Positions 56,991 to 64,000 of a stretch of 64,000 nt of DNA are shown piece after piece; positions within the stretch are counted from its first letter, which is position 1; each line of letters begins with the position of its first letter. Below the pieces are notes generated by a model. That model made no database searches. It was not told the origin of the DNA and saw nothing but the letters and a program-made list of their open reading frames with translations. This stretch comes from Acetobacter ascendens. Lineage in GTDB: Bacteria; Pseudomonadota; Alphaproteobacteria; Acetobacterales; Acetobacteraceae. The position numbers were made by a program, and so were the translations under genes. The stretch spans positions 1,411,501 to 1,475,500 of the forward strand of contig NZ_CP015164.1 in NCBI RefSeq assembly GCF_001766235.1. The letters run 5' to 3'.

Positions 56991-57629
56991 CTGCTTGAGC
57001 ATCTCGACTATCTGCTGCAGCATTATGGATATGGAATTGTCACCATCATTGTCATGATGGAAAGCATGGGCCTGCCCTTACCGGCGGAAACCTGCATTAT
57101 CACGGCTGCACTTTACAGCCTTAAAACCCACCATCTGGGTATTGAGGGCATTACTGCGGCCGCTGTTCTGGGCGCCATTATCGGGGATAATCTGGGTTAT
57201 CTAATCGGGCGCCATGTTGGGCTACCCCTTTTACAAAAACACGGCGCCAAAATTGGCCTAACAGCTGACCGCCTCTTGGTGGGAGAATATCTGTTTCACC
57301 ATCATGGCGATGCCATTGTTTTCTTTGGCCGCTTTATCTCTGTTGCACGCGTGTTTGTGGCATTGCTGGCAGGCGCATGCCAGTTGCGTTGGCCGCGCTT
57401 TATGCTGTTTAATGCCCTTGGTGGTACTTGCTGGGCTGGTGGTTATGCTATCGGCACGTACATACTCGGCAATCAGATTACCAAATTGTCTGGCGCAGTC
57501 GGAACATGTGTGGGCGTTATAGGGGTTATCTTTATTATCGGAAGCGCCATCTTCCTCAAAAAGAATGAGAAGAAACTGATGCAGCGCGCCCTTGCCGAAG
57601 CAAAGACGGGACAGTTCCCACCAGCCTGA
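56991..57629 (+). CDS. DedA family membrane protein, probable CTG start
   Basis: 212 residues if started at CTG 56991. In this frame there is no ATG, GTG or TTG until ATG 57051, which would delete the typical LEHLDYLLQHYGYGIVTIIV N-terminus; TAAGGA lies 9 bases before the CTG, and a TAA stop precedes it. DedA motifs: SMGLPLPAETCIIT, GDNLGYLIGRHVGLPLLQ and FFGRFISVARVFVALLAGAC. DedA proteins are proton-linked lipid scramblases for undecaprenyl phosphate or phosphatidylethanolamine (recent family knowledge). Last core gene before the accessory region. Confidence 0.8.
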   Translation: MLEHLDYLLQHYGYGIVTIIVMMESMGLPLPAETCIITAALYSLKTHHLGIEGITAAAVLGAIIGDNLGYLIGRHVGLPLLQKHGAKIGLTADRLLVGEYLFHHHGDAIVFFGRFISVARVFVALLAGACQLRWPRFMLFNALGGTCWAGGYAIGTYILGNQITKLSGAVGTCVGVIGVIFIIGSAIFLKKNEKKLMQRALAEAKTGQFPPA

Positions 57630-57744
57630 ACAGCATATGCTGGCGCTGCCCTAGAAAATTATACATTTGTACCTTAAATGCCTTTCCCTCTGCTCGCTTT
57701 CCAAATTCCATTGGCAAACACGTAAGGTAAAGAAAGCACATAAG

Positions 57745-58245
57745 ATGAGATGGTTCAGATCCCGCCTGATATGCCGCCTTCTTGGCCACAAATGGTCACC
57801 TTGGCAGCGTGAAAATTCATGGGGCAACAAGACTGAATTTTTGCACCGCCACTGCCTGCGGCATGGATGTTTGGCTACTGAGAAAAAAACGCAAATATCT
57901 CATATGACGATTGCCTCACCAAACCGCCTGTCTAATCCTGAGGGGCGAGCATGGCTTCGCGCCGCTCTTAAAACAGTCAATGCTCCTTTACCTTCCGAGG
58001 CAACACCGGAAGATATGGTAAATTGCGTCCTTATGGATCATCATGACATTTCTTCTGCGCTCCTTGTGGCTGCATTGATCGACGAAGTGCCAGGAAGAAC
58101 TCTTGCAAATATCGTTAGTAAAAATGTTTTTAGTTATAATGAATTGAATATTGCAATGGAGCGTATCCGTTCTGTTGGCGTCGACGTAACGAATACAGAA
58201 AATGGTAAATGGATCAACGAAATGGCAGGATTTGAGATGGCATGA
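57745..58245 (+). CDS. Unknown protein with Cys/His N-terminal motif
   Basis: 166 residues from ATG 57745 (ATG 57904 would give 113). The N-terminus has C-x3-GHKW (CRLLGHKWSPW) and a second pair HCLRHGC, like the small phage DUF1660-type metal-binding proteins (tentative). Residues about 55-166 are helical and soluble, with PEGRAWLRAALKTVNAPLPS and MDHHDISSALLVAALIDEVP, of no recognised family. Upstream AAAG-rich bases but no strong SD. First gene of the accessory region. Confidence 0.55.
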   Translation: MRWFRSRLICRLLGHKWSPWQRENSWGNKTEFLHRHCLRHGCLATEKKTQISHMTIASPNRLSNPEGRAWLRAALKTVNAPLPSEATPEDMVNCVLMDHHDISSALLVAALIDEVPGRTLANIVSKNVFSYNELNIAMERIRSVGVDVTNTENGKWINEMAGFEMA

Positions 58246-58308
58246 TCTATTGTCTAAAGCAATCAGTATTCTTGATGCTGTCGGGTATAGCTTGCGTACA
58301 CAGAAAAC

Positions 58309-58449
58309 GTGGGTATCAACACTGCAAAAAACATCCCACGGCAGGCGGACAACACGCTGAAGCAAGAAGCATTGGAAGAGCTGCTTAACAACAGATTCAT
58401 CCCAGAACCATCGGCCTTCAGGCTGGGGAGCATGTCAGGAGGATCATAA
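58309..58449 (+). CDS. 46-residue ORF coupled to phosphatase by TAATG
   Basis: GTG 58309 opens a 46-residue frame ending ALEELLNNRFIPEPSAFRLG then SMSGGS, with a plausible helical, acidic pattern. Its TAA shares a base with the ATG of the next gene (TAATG). The last codons contain the strong SD (CAGGAGG) of the phosphatase. It may be a small partner protein or only a leader peptide that lets ribosomes reach the next start. No homologue recognised; no good SD of its own. Confidence 0.35.
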   Translation: MGINTAKNIPRQADNTLKQEALEELLNNRFIPEPSAFRLGSMSGGS

Positions 58450-59006
58450 TGGCGCTTCCATCTTTGATAGTCACGAATTTGAGCCGAGCGAAACGCCTTA
58501 AGCGACGTGGATTTAACGCGGTGCTGACACTTGAAGATCCGGCTTGCTTACAACGGTACCAATTACGTTTTCATAAGAAACCTGCCCCCGAACATCTAAT
58601 TCTTCGTTTTGAAGATATTGACGATGACGAGTATGATTATGCCTTGGCAACGGAAGATGATGTGAAGGCAATTATTAAGTTTGGGCGTAAGCATGTAGAA
58701 CACAGCTTGCTAGTTCACTGTTTTCATGGCGTAGGCAGATCCGGTGGTGCGGCATTGATAATTCTGACTGACAGACTTGGAAACGCGGAGGCTGCGCTGG
58801 AGACTTTGCTCGCAATGCGCCCCGAGGCAATCCCTAATTTACGTATCGTCCGATTGGCAGACGCGGTAATGAGGACGGATGGTGCTATGGTTGCAGCATT
58901 GAATGCCTGGACGGCAAGAACGCCTTCTGTAGCAGAGTTTAGACATCAGAAACGAGTGTTCTTTGAGGAAAACCGTAACCTTTATGCTAAAGTGGCAGCT
59001 TTATAG
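58449..59006 (+). CDS. Cys-based protein tyrosine phosphatase-like protein
   Basis: 185 residues. The phosphatase P-loop HCFHGVGRSGG (H-C-x5-R-S) is intact near residues 96-106, as in dual-specificity or PTP-like enzymes; an acidic region DIDDDEYDYALATEDD lies upstream. The family hydrolyses phosphotyrosine or related phosphate esters (family knowledge); the physiological substrate is unknown. Preceded by a strong SD (AGGAGG) and coupled to the 46-residue ORF. The small ORF at 59039 lies 32 bases downstream. Composition and context differ from the housekeeping blocks, so it is probably horizontally acquired. Confidence 0.8.
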   Translation: MALPSLIVTNLSRAKRLKRRGFNAVLTLEDPACLQRYQLRFHKKPAPEHLILRFEDIDDDEYDYALATEDDVKAIIKFGRKHVEHSLLVHCFHGVGRSGGAALIILTDRLGNAEAALETLLAMRPEAIPNLRIVRLADAVMRTDGAMVAALNAWTARTPSVAEFRHQKRVFFEENRNLYAKVAAL

Positions 59007-59038
59007 AATTGTTACATATCATATAGCAGGCGGGAGAC

Positions 59039-59185
59039 ATGGCAAAAGAAATGGCTATATCTCCAGATGGCTTTGTTGCAGAAATACAAGGAAGGGGTTT
59101 CCTTGGTGAAGCCAGTCTGATAGCTGGTTGTCATGAGCAAACCGCACCGCCTCCAGTATTAGACGACGCACTGGTTCACGCATAA
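59039..59185 (+). CDS. 48-residue ORF, possible gene truncated by IS debris
   Basis: Starts MAKEMAISPDGFVAEIQGRG behind GGCGGGAGAC, a good SD, 32 bases after the phosphatase gene, so it could belong to the same operon. The end (PPPVLDDALVHA) runs into insertion-sequence remnants, so the 3' part may be replaced. No family recognised. Confidence 0.35.
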   Translation: MAKEMAISPDGFVAEIQGRGFLGEASLIAGCHEQTAPPPVLDDALVHA

Positions 59186-59267
59186 TTCGGCGCTGAAGAA
59201 GCACGGTTCGCTGACGGTCTAGCACTACAGTTACATTTTATGGTGACTGCTAAATCTATGGGCAACC

Positions 59268-60400
59268 ATGCTTCAGGATTTCATGAACGGCGACGCCTCC
59301 GTTGAAGAGACGCTGGAATTACGGGCATCTGGGCTTCGGGCGGTCAAGGAGCGGATTATTCCGCTGTTTACGTAGAAGCGTGTTGCGGCTTCTGCATGTG
59401 CCTTCTTTGATGTCCTGATTGGCAATGAACCGTGCAAAACGGAATGGTGCGTGCGGAAGCGACTGGCAATCCCGGTCCGTAATGGCAACAGGCACTTCTT
59501 GGTCGTGGACAATGGGATGCCGATGCCCTTAGTGATGTCGTCAGGGATCATGTGATTGAGCATCTGGGCACTGAAGTGGCGTGCTGGTCATCGACGAGAC
59601 CAGTTTTCTGAAGAAACGTCACACATCCTATGGTGTAGGGGCGGCAGTATACCGGGTCTCCGGGCAAGATCACGAACTGGCAGATCGGGGTATTTGGCGC
59701 GTATGTATCGGAACGAGGCCATACTTTTATTGACCGTACCCTGTATCTTCCAAAATACTGGCCATCAAAACCTAAGCGCATGAAACGGGCTCAGATTCCT
59801 GCTGATGTGATGTTTGCGACCAAACCGGCGCTGCCCTCGAAGATGACCGAGCGAAGTATTGATGCTGGTGTGCCATTCCGCTGGGTTGCTGCGAATAGCA
59901 TTTATGGAGTGAGCGATGAGGAGCACACGCTTTGCCACGCAGGAATTAGCTATGTTCTGGCGATCAAGGGCAACCACTGGTTCGGATCATGGCAACAGAA
60001 CCACTAATTGCCGGAGAGGCGAAGGATATTACTGCAAAACAGCCAGATCAGGCATGGCATCGTCTGTCAGCGGGAAGCGGCACAAAAGGCAAGCGCCTCT
60101 GTGACTGGGCATATCTTCCGATGGCCGACCTGAATGCTGAAGAATTTGACTGTTCCAGCCCGAAACCGTGGACACGTGGTCTGCTAATCCGCCGGAACTT
60201 CGCCAATAAGGATAGTACATAATACTTTACGACATGGTTTCCAAAAGGAACGACCATGCACAAACTGGTGAACGTCGAAGGCACACGTTGGAGAATTGAA
60301 GAGGGATTTTGAGACGACCAAAAACAAATTCGGTCTTGATCATAACGAAACCCGTTCCTGACATGGCTAGCAGCCAAGCAGAATAATGACCGAGACGAAA
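59268..60400 (+). pseudogene. IS701-family transposase remnant
   Basis: Fragments in all three frames line up with IS701-type transposases: EETLELRASGLRAVKERIIP, VLVIDETSFLKK, FATKPALPSK-like text, WVAANSIYGV, VLAIKGNHWFGSW, WHRLSAGSGTKGKRLCDWAY, LIRRNFANK and EETTK-like end with GLDHNETRS. Several frameshifts and internal stops make it non-functional. Imperfect end motifs CACTACA (59223) and TGTAGTG (60449-60455) may mark the element's inverted ends. Spacing suggests an element about 1.2 kb long. Confidence 0.75.
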
Positions 60401-60496
60401 CGCACGACCGCGAGGAAGGTTGATTCCAGTTTATCGCAACATGTTGCATGTAGTGAAAAAACCGTTGATTTTATTGGATAATATATCAACAAGGTT

Positions 60497-61110
60497 TCAT
60501 TCCCTGTAATGGGTAAAGCCGGTTTCCCTTGATGCTGCCCTGTTACTTTTTGGCGGTATGACCGGGGTAATTCCGCGCTCTGTCAGGCAGTCGAACAATC
60601 TATCTGCATCATATGCCTTATCGGCCAAAAAGATATCTGGATCGATGCCGTCCAGCATCGGTTCCGACCAATGGATGTCCGCATCCTGTCCCGATGTGAT
60701 ATAGAACTCCACCGACTTCCCTAATGCGTTGCAGGTGGCCTAATCCGGTTCTCCTTTTTTAGCGCGCCCATGCTGTGCTAGTGAGCCCGGACAATCGCTC
60801 TGTCAACATCATGTATTCCCTGTCATGATCCGCGCCAGATGGCGTAATATCCTTTCGATCACGCCACTTTCGCACCAGCGGCGAAGACGTTGATGCACGT
60901 TTTTACCAGTCCTCGAAACGGGCCAGAAGACCACGCCAGTCTTGCTCCACGGTATCGGATGATTATCCCAAACGTGTCGTTTCTGGAAGACCGGATCGCG
61001 ATACTTGGCGTGATATTCCGTTGAGAGGCTTCCGCCTCTCCCCATCCCGATGAACTTGAAAGCACCAGCACGAACCGCTGCGAAAATTGCCACCTATCAT
61101 TCCTTCCTGC
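60497..61110 (-). pseudogene. IS5-family transposase remnant
   Basis: On the minus strand the 5' portion reads VHQRLRRWCESGVIERILRH, then a break near 60790 (DRAIVRAH, internal stop), and the 3' part EFYITSGQDADIHWSEPMLD, DIFLADKAYDADRLFDCLTE, RGITPVIPPKSNR. The block matches IS5 (IS427-like) transposases including an ADKAYDAD catalytic Asp region. The C-terminal third is missing after TGFTHYRE. Multiple frameshifts; inactive. Confidence 0.75.
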
Positions 61111-61221
61111 CATGCAAGAAGTAACATATTACCGATTACCCCTCCCTCTTCCGACTGCCCACCAGAAATCCAGCACAACATGATTTCCATTGAGTGCGCC
61201 GATGCACTACGCCGAGACTAT

Positions 61222-61497
61222 GACGATCTGAGTCGATAGACACAGGAATCCAGTCGCTATTCCGACCCACCAGCAGAGATGGTGACCTCTCCGTCCCTGT
61301 CCTCAATCAATCACTGGCAGATTACCCGGGTTCGAACATCGGCCTAGTTCCGGTCGGATGGGTTCAGTCTCATCTAGTCCTCGGCCCATTCGACTGCCTG
61401 TTCATTTCCACGCCGCTGGAACGCATCGACCTGACCGGAAAATGGACATGGTCAAAAAACTACCTGTCCTGTTGCTCCGACCGGCTGATCCACTGAA
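61222..61497 (+). other. Unrecognised coding-like fragment without start codon
   Basis: A stop-free frame of about 90 codons after a TGA, ending with TGA near 61497. It contains natural-looking text (SLADYPGSNIGLVPVGWVQS, HLVLGPFDCLFISTPLERID, LTGKWTWSKNYLS) and no ATG. It could be a fragment of a gene left between two transposon remnants. No family recognised. Confidence 0.3.
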
Positions 61498-61604
61498 AGA
61501 AGCCGAACGATAGGCCGGGACACTCAACAGTTCCCCGTGAAGCTACGTTCACCTCGGCTATCAGGTTAACTTTACCCACTCCATAACTTGAAAGATGATG
61601 TTTT

Positions 61605-61715
61605 ACCCTAAAAAAATTCGGCAAATGCGTAACCAAATTTTCGGAAGAGGCGTTACCAAACGTCGGAATCAACCCGTTACCAAATTTCGGAAGGTGCGCA
61701 ACTATTTTTCGGAAG
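61605..61715. repeat. Iteron-like 22-24 bp direct repeats
   Basis: Five degenerate units with the core TTCGGAAG, at 61619, 61642, 61664, 61688 and 61710 (spacings 23, 22, 24, 22), separated by GCGTTACCAAA-type text. Such helical-turn spacing resembles plasmid or chromosomal iterons bound by an initiator or regulator. They run directly into the G-tract. No rep gene is visible. Confidence 0.7.
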
Positions 61716-61718
61716 TTA

Positions 61719-61752
<34 letters not shown>

Positions 61753-61864
61753 CTCAACCGAGGTTCGAAACAAAGATTTTTTCAAACCGAATTTGAAACG
61801 ATTTCTACGCGATTTTTAGGTTCCTGATTTCTGCTTAAATGCAATTTAAGGCAGAATCCTAATG

Positions 61865-61881
61865 TATCGTACGGTACGATA
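61865..61881. repeat. 17-bp perfect palindrome
   Basis: TATCGTAC-G-GTACGATA lies between the G-tract block and the IS630 end. It could be an operator-like site or an insertion target. No associated gene. Confidence 0.6.
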
Positions 61882-61890
61882 TTGTACGCC

Positions 61891-61995
61891 TTATACAAGC
61901 TCGTTTAAATACTGACCTGTATCCTTGACCGGATGCCGATTGAGGTAATCCGTTCTGACTGATTGGCGAACCAGATCCCGGCGTTGGAACATACC
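61891..61995. repeat. Left arm of IS630 inverted pair
   Basis: About 105 bases match, as a diverged inverted copy, 63025-63130. Shared blocks include TTTAAATACTGACCTGTA, ATTGAGGT, ATCCGTTCTGACTGA, TGGCGAACC and TTGGAACAT. Both arms hold the 3' end of an IS630-type transposase and the adjoining element end. Confidence 0.8.
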
Positions 61996-62410
61996 GTGAC
62001 AATGTCTTCGTATGTGTCCCATACAATGCCTCTGGGCCTGTTCTGTCGCAGATAGTTCCAGACGTTTTCTATGGTGTTGAACTGCAGGCTATAGGGAGAG
62101 ATCGTGAGCAGACGGATGTTACCAGGGACGGTCAGCATCGTGCTGGACTGGTACCAGCTGCCCCATCACGAATGAGGACGGCCACAACTTCTGGCTCGAC
62201 TTGGGCGCTGATTTTCTGGAGATGAAGACTCATCATCCGCGTGTTCACTCCAGACGGCACCCCTGCTCAGGCAGATGGTCTCAAAAAGCCACGTAGACTA
62301 ACAACGATTGTTCTGCATCATTTCCGGACGCGAGCCGACAGGCGCCCAAAGGCGGGCGTGAGTTCCCTGCCCCCGGCCTTGCCCTGATACCGCATCTCTA
62401 TTGTCCTGCC
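61905..62410 (-). pseudogene. IS630-family transposase remnant, copy A
   Basis: The C-terminal part of a Tc1/mariner-like IS630 transposase: VPGNIRLLTISPYSLQFNTI, ENVWNYLRQNRPRGIVWDTY and the end QSERITSIGIRSRIQVSI. The N-terminal half is present only as frame-broken pieces (ETICLSRGAVWS). No intact frame; inactive. Confidence 0.75.
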
Positions 62411-62507
62411 GGCGGTGTTGATTTTCACCGAGAGAACTGATGGCGTAGACAACTCGCAGTGTCCTAAAAGGATACTAAAAAGTTGACTGTCCAGATGAAG
62501 GAAACCA

Positions 62508-62760
62508 TGATGTATCGCTTAGTCCGCATCGGCATGGATACCTCGAAAAAAGTGTTCCATATCCACGGCATAGATGCCGAAAAGCGGGGTGTGCTGAGCC
62601 GGAGACTGAGCCGACATCAGATGATCGGTTTTTTCGAGAAACGTCTACCGACAATGATTAGCATTGAAGCCTGTGGTGCCTCCCATCACTAGGCCAGAAC
62701 CCTTGGCGCACTCCGCCATGAGATGCGGGTGATGACGCCACAGCTTGTCAGATAGACTTG
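62508..62760 (+). pseudogene. IS110-family transposase N-terminal fragment
   Basis: Starts VRIGMDTSKKVFHIHGIDAE, then LSRHQMIGFFEKRLPTMISI, EACGASHH and, after a stop, ARTLGALRHEMRVMTPQLVR. This is the DEDD-type N-terminal domain of IS110 transposases (first Asp in GMDTSK). The rest is missing. Confidence 0.75.
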
Positions 62761-62820
62761 TAACGATTTTGTGCCGGTCGTCTGAGCGTTTTAAGCTCGT
62801 ATCAGGAGACCGACGAGACC

Positions 62821-63011
62821 ATGAAACATACGGAAGAATTTCGCAGTATCAGTCGACTGATCTGACAGCGCCTAAAGCACAGACGAACCTCGCTCGGAAG
62901 AATGAGCGCCTTCGTCTGGAAAACCGTGTCCTGTGGGAGGAAAGAGAAATATTAAAAACGATCTCGGGAGTATGCTCGCCAGTGCGGCATAGAAACAGGT
63001 CGTGCTATTGA
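62821..63011 (+). pseudogene. IS3-family OrfA remnant
   Basis: Starts at an SD-preceded ATG (AGGAGACCGACGAGACC) with MKHTEEFRS, then breaks; the coiled-coil end ARKNERLRLENRVLWEEREI, LKTISG is typical of IS3 OrfA. OrfB is absent. Confidence 0.7.
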
Positions 63012-63024
63012 TCCAGAACAGGAG

Positions 63025-63115
63025 GGCATGTTCCAAAGCCTGAAGCAGGTTCGCCACTCAGTCAGAACGGATCACCTCAATCAGCACTCGGTCGTAGGTA
63101 CAGGTCAGTATTTAA
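63025..63115 (+). pseudogene. IS630-family transposase remnant, copy B
   Basis: Encodes only the C-terminal tail, FATQSERITSISTRS, an internal stop, then VQVSI and TAA, equivalent to the end of copy A but in the opposite orientation. An earlier frameshift separates it from upstream text. Confidence 0.65.
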
Positions 63116-63130
63116 ACTAAGCTAGTATAA
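63025..63130. repeat. Right arm of IS630 inverted pair
   Basis: Diverged inverted copy of 61891-61995. The two arms enclose 1.03 kb containing IS630, IS110 and IS3 remnants, so two oppositely oriented IS630 copies, or an inversion, are likely. Confidence 0.8.
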
Positions 63131-63225
63131 GCACCTAGCGTTATTTTTATAAAGAGATGTAAGAGGAGCAAGAAATTTACCATACCTGAAAAAATGTCTA
63201 TTTTCTGCGCTTTTTCAGAATAATT

Positions 63226-63315
63226 TGGCGGATGGGGTGGGATTCGAACCCACGGTACGGTTCCCCGCACGCTGGTTTTCAAGACCAGTTCCTTAAACCA
63301 CTCGGACACCCATCC
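63226..63315 (-). tRNA. tRNA-Ser (anticodon TGA)
   Basis: 90-base class II tRNA with a long variable arm and encoded CCA. Acceptor GGATGGG/CCCATCC, anticodon loop CTTGAAA in stem CTGGT/ACCAG, T-arm GTGGG-TTCGAAT-CCCAC. Reads UCN codons. The 3' end faces the accessory region, a common insertion side, but no att duplicate was found. Confidence 0.95.
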
Positions 63316-63474
63316 TCATGTCATCCATCTGAGGACCTGCCGCCTTATAAACAGGATATGGCCACCCTGTCCAGCGGGAGAAAACACGATATATCAAGTG
63401 CAGCAAACTTGCTCTTCGGGCGTCAGGCTTGTACAAGCCCCATCCTTAATGGACATTCCTTTCAGGGACGAATT

Positions 63475-64000
63475 ATGAAACAGCAGGCAAACCTGATCCG
63501 CGCCGGTCAGGTGATTGAGCATGATGGCCGCCGCTGGACGGTGCTGAAACAGCAGATCATCACCCCCGGCAAGGGCGGAGCATTTATTCAGGTTGAAATG
63601 CGCGACCTGAAAACCGGCAACAAAACCAACGAACGCTGGCGTACCGCTGATAGCGTTGAACGCTTGATGACGGAAGACAAGGAATACCTGTATTCCTACA
63701 CCGATGGCGAACTGCTGGTTCTGATGGACCCCGAAACCTATGATCAGCTGACCGTTCCTGTGGATCTGCTGGGTGATCAGGCCCCGTTCATTCAGGATAA
63801 CATGACCATCAACCTGCATCTGATTGAAGGTGACCCGGTGGGTATTGATCTGCCGCCGCAGGTTACGCTGGAAGTTGTGGAAGCTGATCCGGTTGTAAAA
63901 GGCCAGACAGCATCTTCCTCCTACAAACCTGCAAAACTTTCCAATGGTGTAAAAACCATGGTGCCGCCCTTTATTGAATCGGGTGAACGTATTGTGGTTC
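63475..64000 (+). CDS. efp: Elongation factor P (cut by window edge)
   Basis: The first 175 residues are visible. Domain I (KOW-like) carries the modification loop TPGKGGAF with Lys33, the site for beta-lysylation or alternatives depending on the organism; domain II (EYLYSYTDGELLVLMDPETY) and the start of domain III (PPQVTLEVVEADPVVKGQTA) follow. EF-P relieves ribosome stalling at polyproline. ATG 63475, preceded by CAGGGACG. No epmA/epmB is visible. Confidence 0.95.
   Translation, partial: MKQQANLIRAGQVIEHDGRRWTVLKQQIITPGKGGAFIQVEMRDLKTGNKTNERWRTADSVERLMTEDKEYLYSYTDGELLVLMDPETYDQLTVPVDLLGDQAPFIQDNMTINLHLIEGDPVGIDLPPQVTLEVVEADPVVKGQTASSSYKPAKLSNGVKTMVPPFIESGERIVV

Noticed and set aside
61329-61348. 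T-arm-like text GGGTTCGAAC possibly marking a tRNA fragment or att site
   Set aside because: No cloverleaf around it and no longer match to tRNA-Ser at 63226-63315.

Overview
The window looks like chromosomal DNA of an acetic acid bacterium, most likely Acetobacter (inference). The reasons are the alphaproteobacterial gene order ispDF-dusB-ntrB-ntrC-ntrY-ntrX-hfq-hflX, the fused IspDF enzyme, the protein sequences themselves, and a patch of decayed insertion sequences of many families. Most of the window is dense housekeeping DNA with few gaps and many 1-50 bp gene overlaps. GTG and TTG start codons are frequent.

Layout. 1-4919 (minus strand): AsmA-like protein (cut by the window edge), RluC, RarA, LolA and UbiA. 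5028-7279: RsmE and GshA. 7317-13065 (minus): an MFS exporter, the outer-membrane/ribosome assembly group YfgM-like/BamB/Der, and a small exported protein. 13215-18314: a glycan operon (GT9, GT4, AsnB) followed by YgfZ and HisI. 18321-28162: LpxB, a SulP transporter, MsrQ, a beta-hydroxyacid dehydrogenase, a squalene/phytoene synthase-like protein without its Asp-rich motifs, SodB, ClpB behind a heat-shock-type promoter, and a Nudix hydrolase. 28223-39490 (minus): the HflX/Hfq/Ntr nitrogen-control operon with DusB, IspDF and a GT2. 39768-52510: a polysaccharide region with UDP-galactopyranose mutase, two homologous galactofuranosyltransferase-like proteins, a large membrane protein, a GT4 and UDP-glucose dehydrogenase. 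Two tRNAs, an NDUFS4-like protein, Gpt, Upp and small ORFs lie among them. 52718-54071: a stand-alone TnpB element with a candidate omega-RNA end, sitting just upstream of a PII gene. 54582-57629: CysE, a UbiH-type hydroxylase and DedA.

57745-63225 is the accessory region. It begins with a small group of unfamiliar genes (a Cys/His-motif protein, a 46-residue ORF and a Cys-based phosphatase joined by TAATG). It then decays into remnants of IS701, IS5, IS630 (two inverted ends), IS110 and IS3 elements, with an iteron-like repeat cluster that runs into 29 consecutive G. tRNA-Ser and elongation factor P close the window.

How the genes connect. Nitrogen control is represented by PII (54159), NtrB/NtrC and NtrY/NtrX; both response regulators lack the GAFTGA loop that contacts sigma-54. 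The galactose/glucuronate genes, the second glycan operon and LpxB point to a complex cell surface. NDUFS4-like and NDUFAF6-like proteins hint at respiratory complex I. ClpB, SodB, GshA and MsrQ cover protein and oxidative stress. The most unusual places are the TnpB/PII junction, the phosphatase module, and the repeat/poly-G block.
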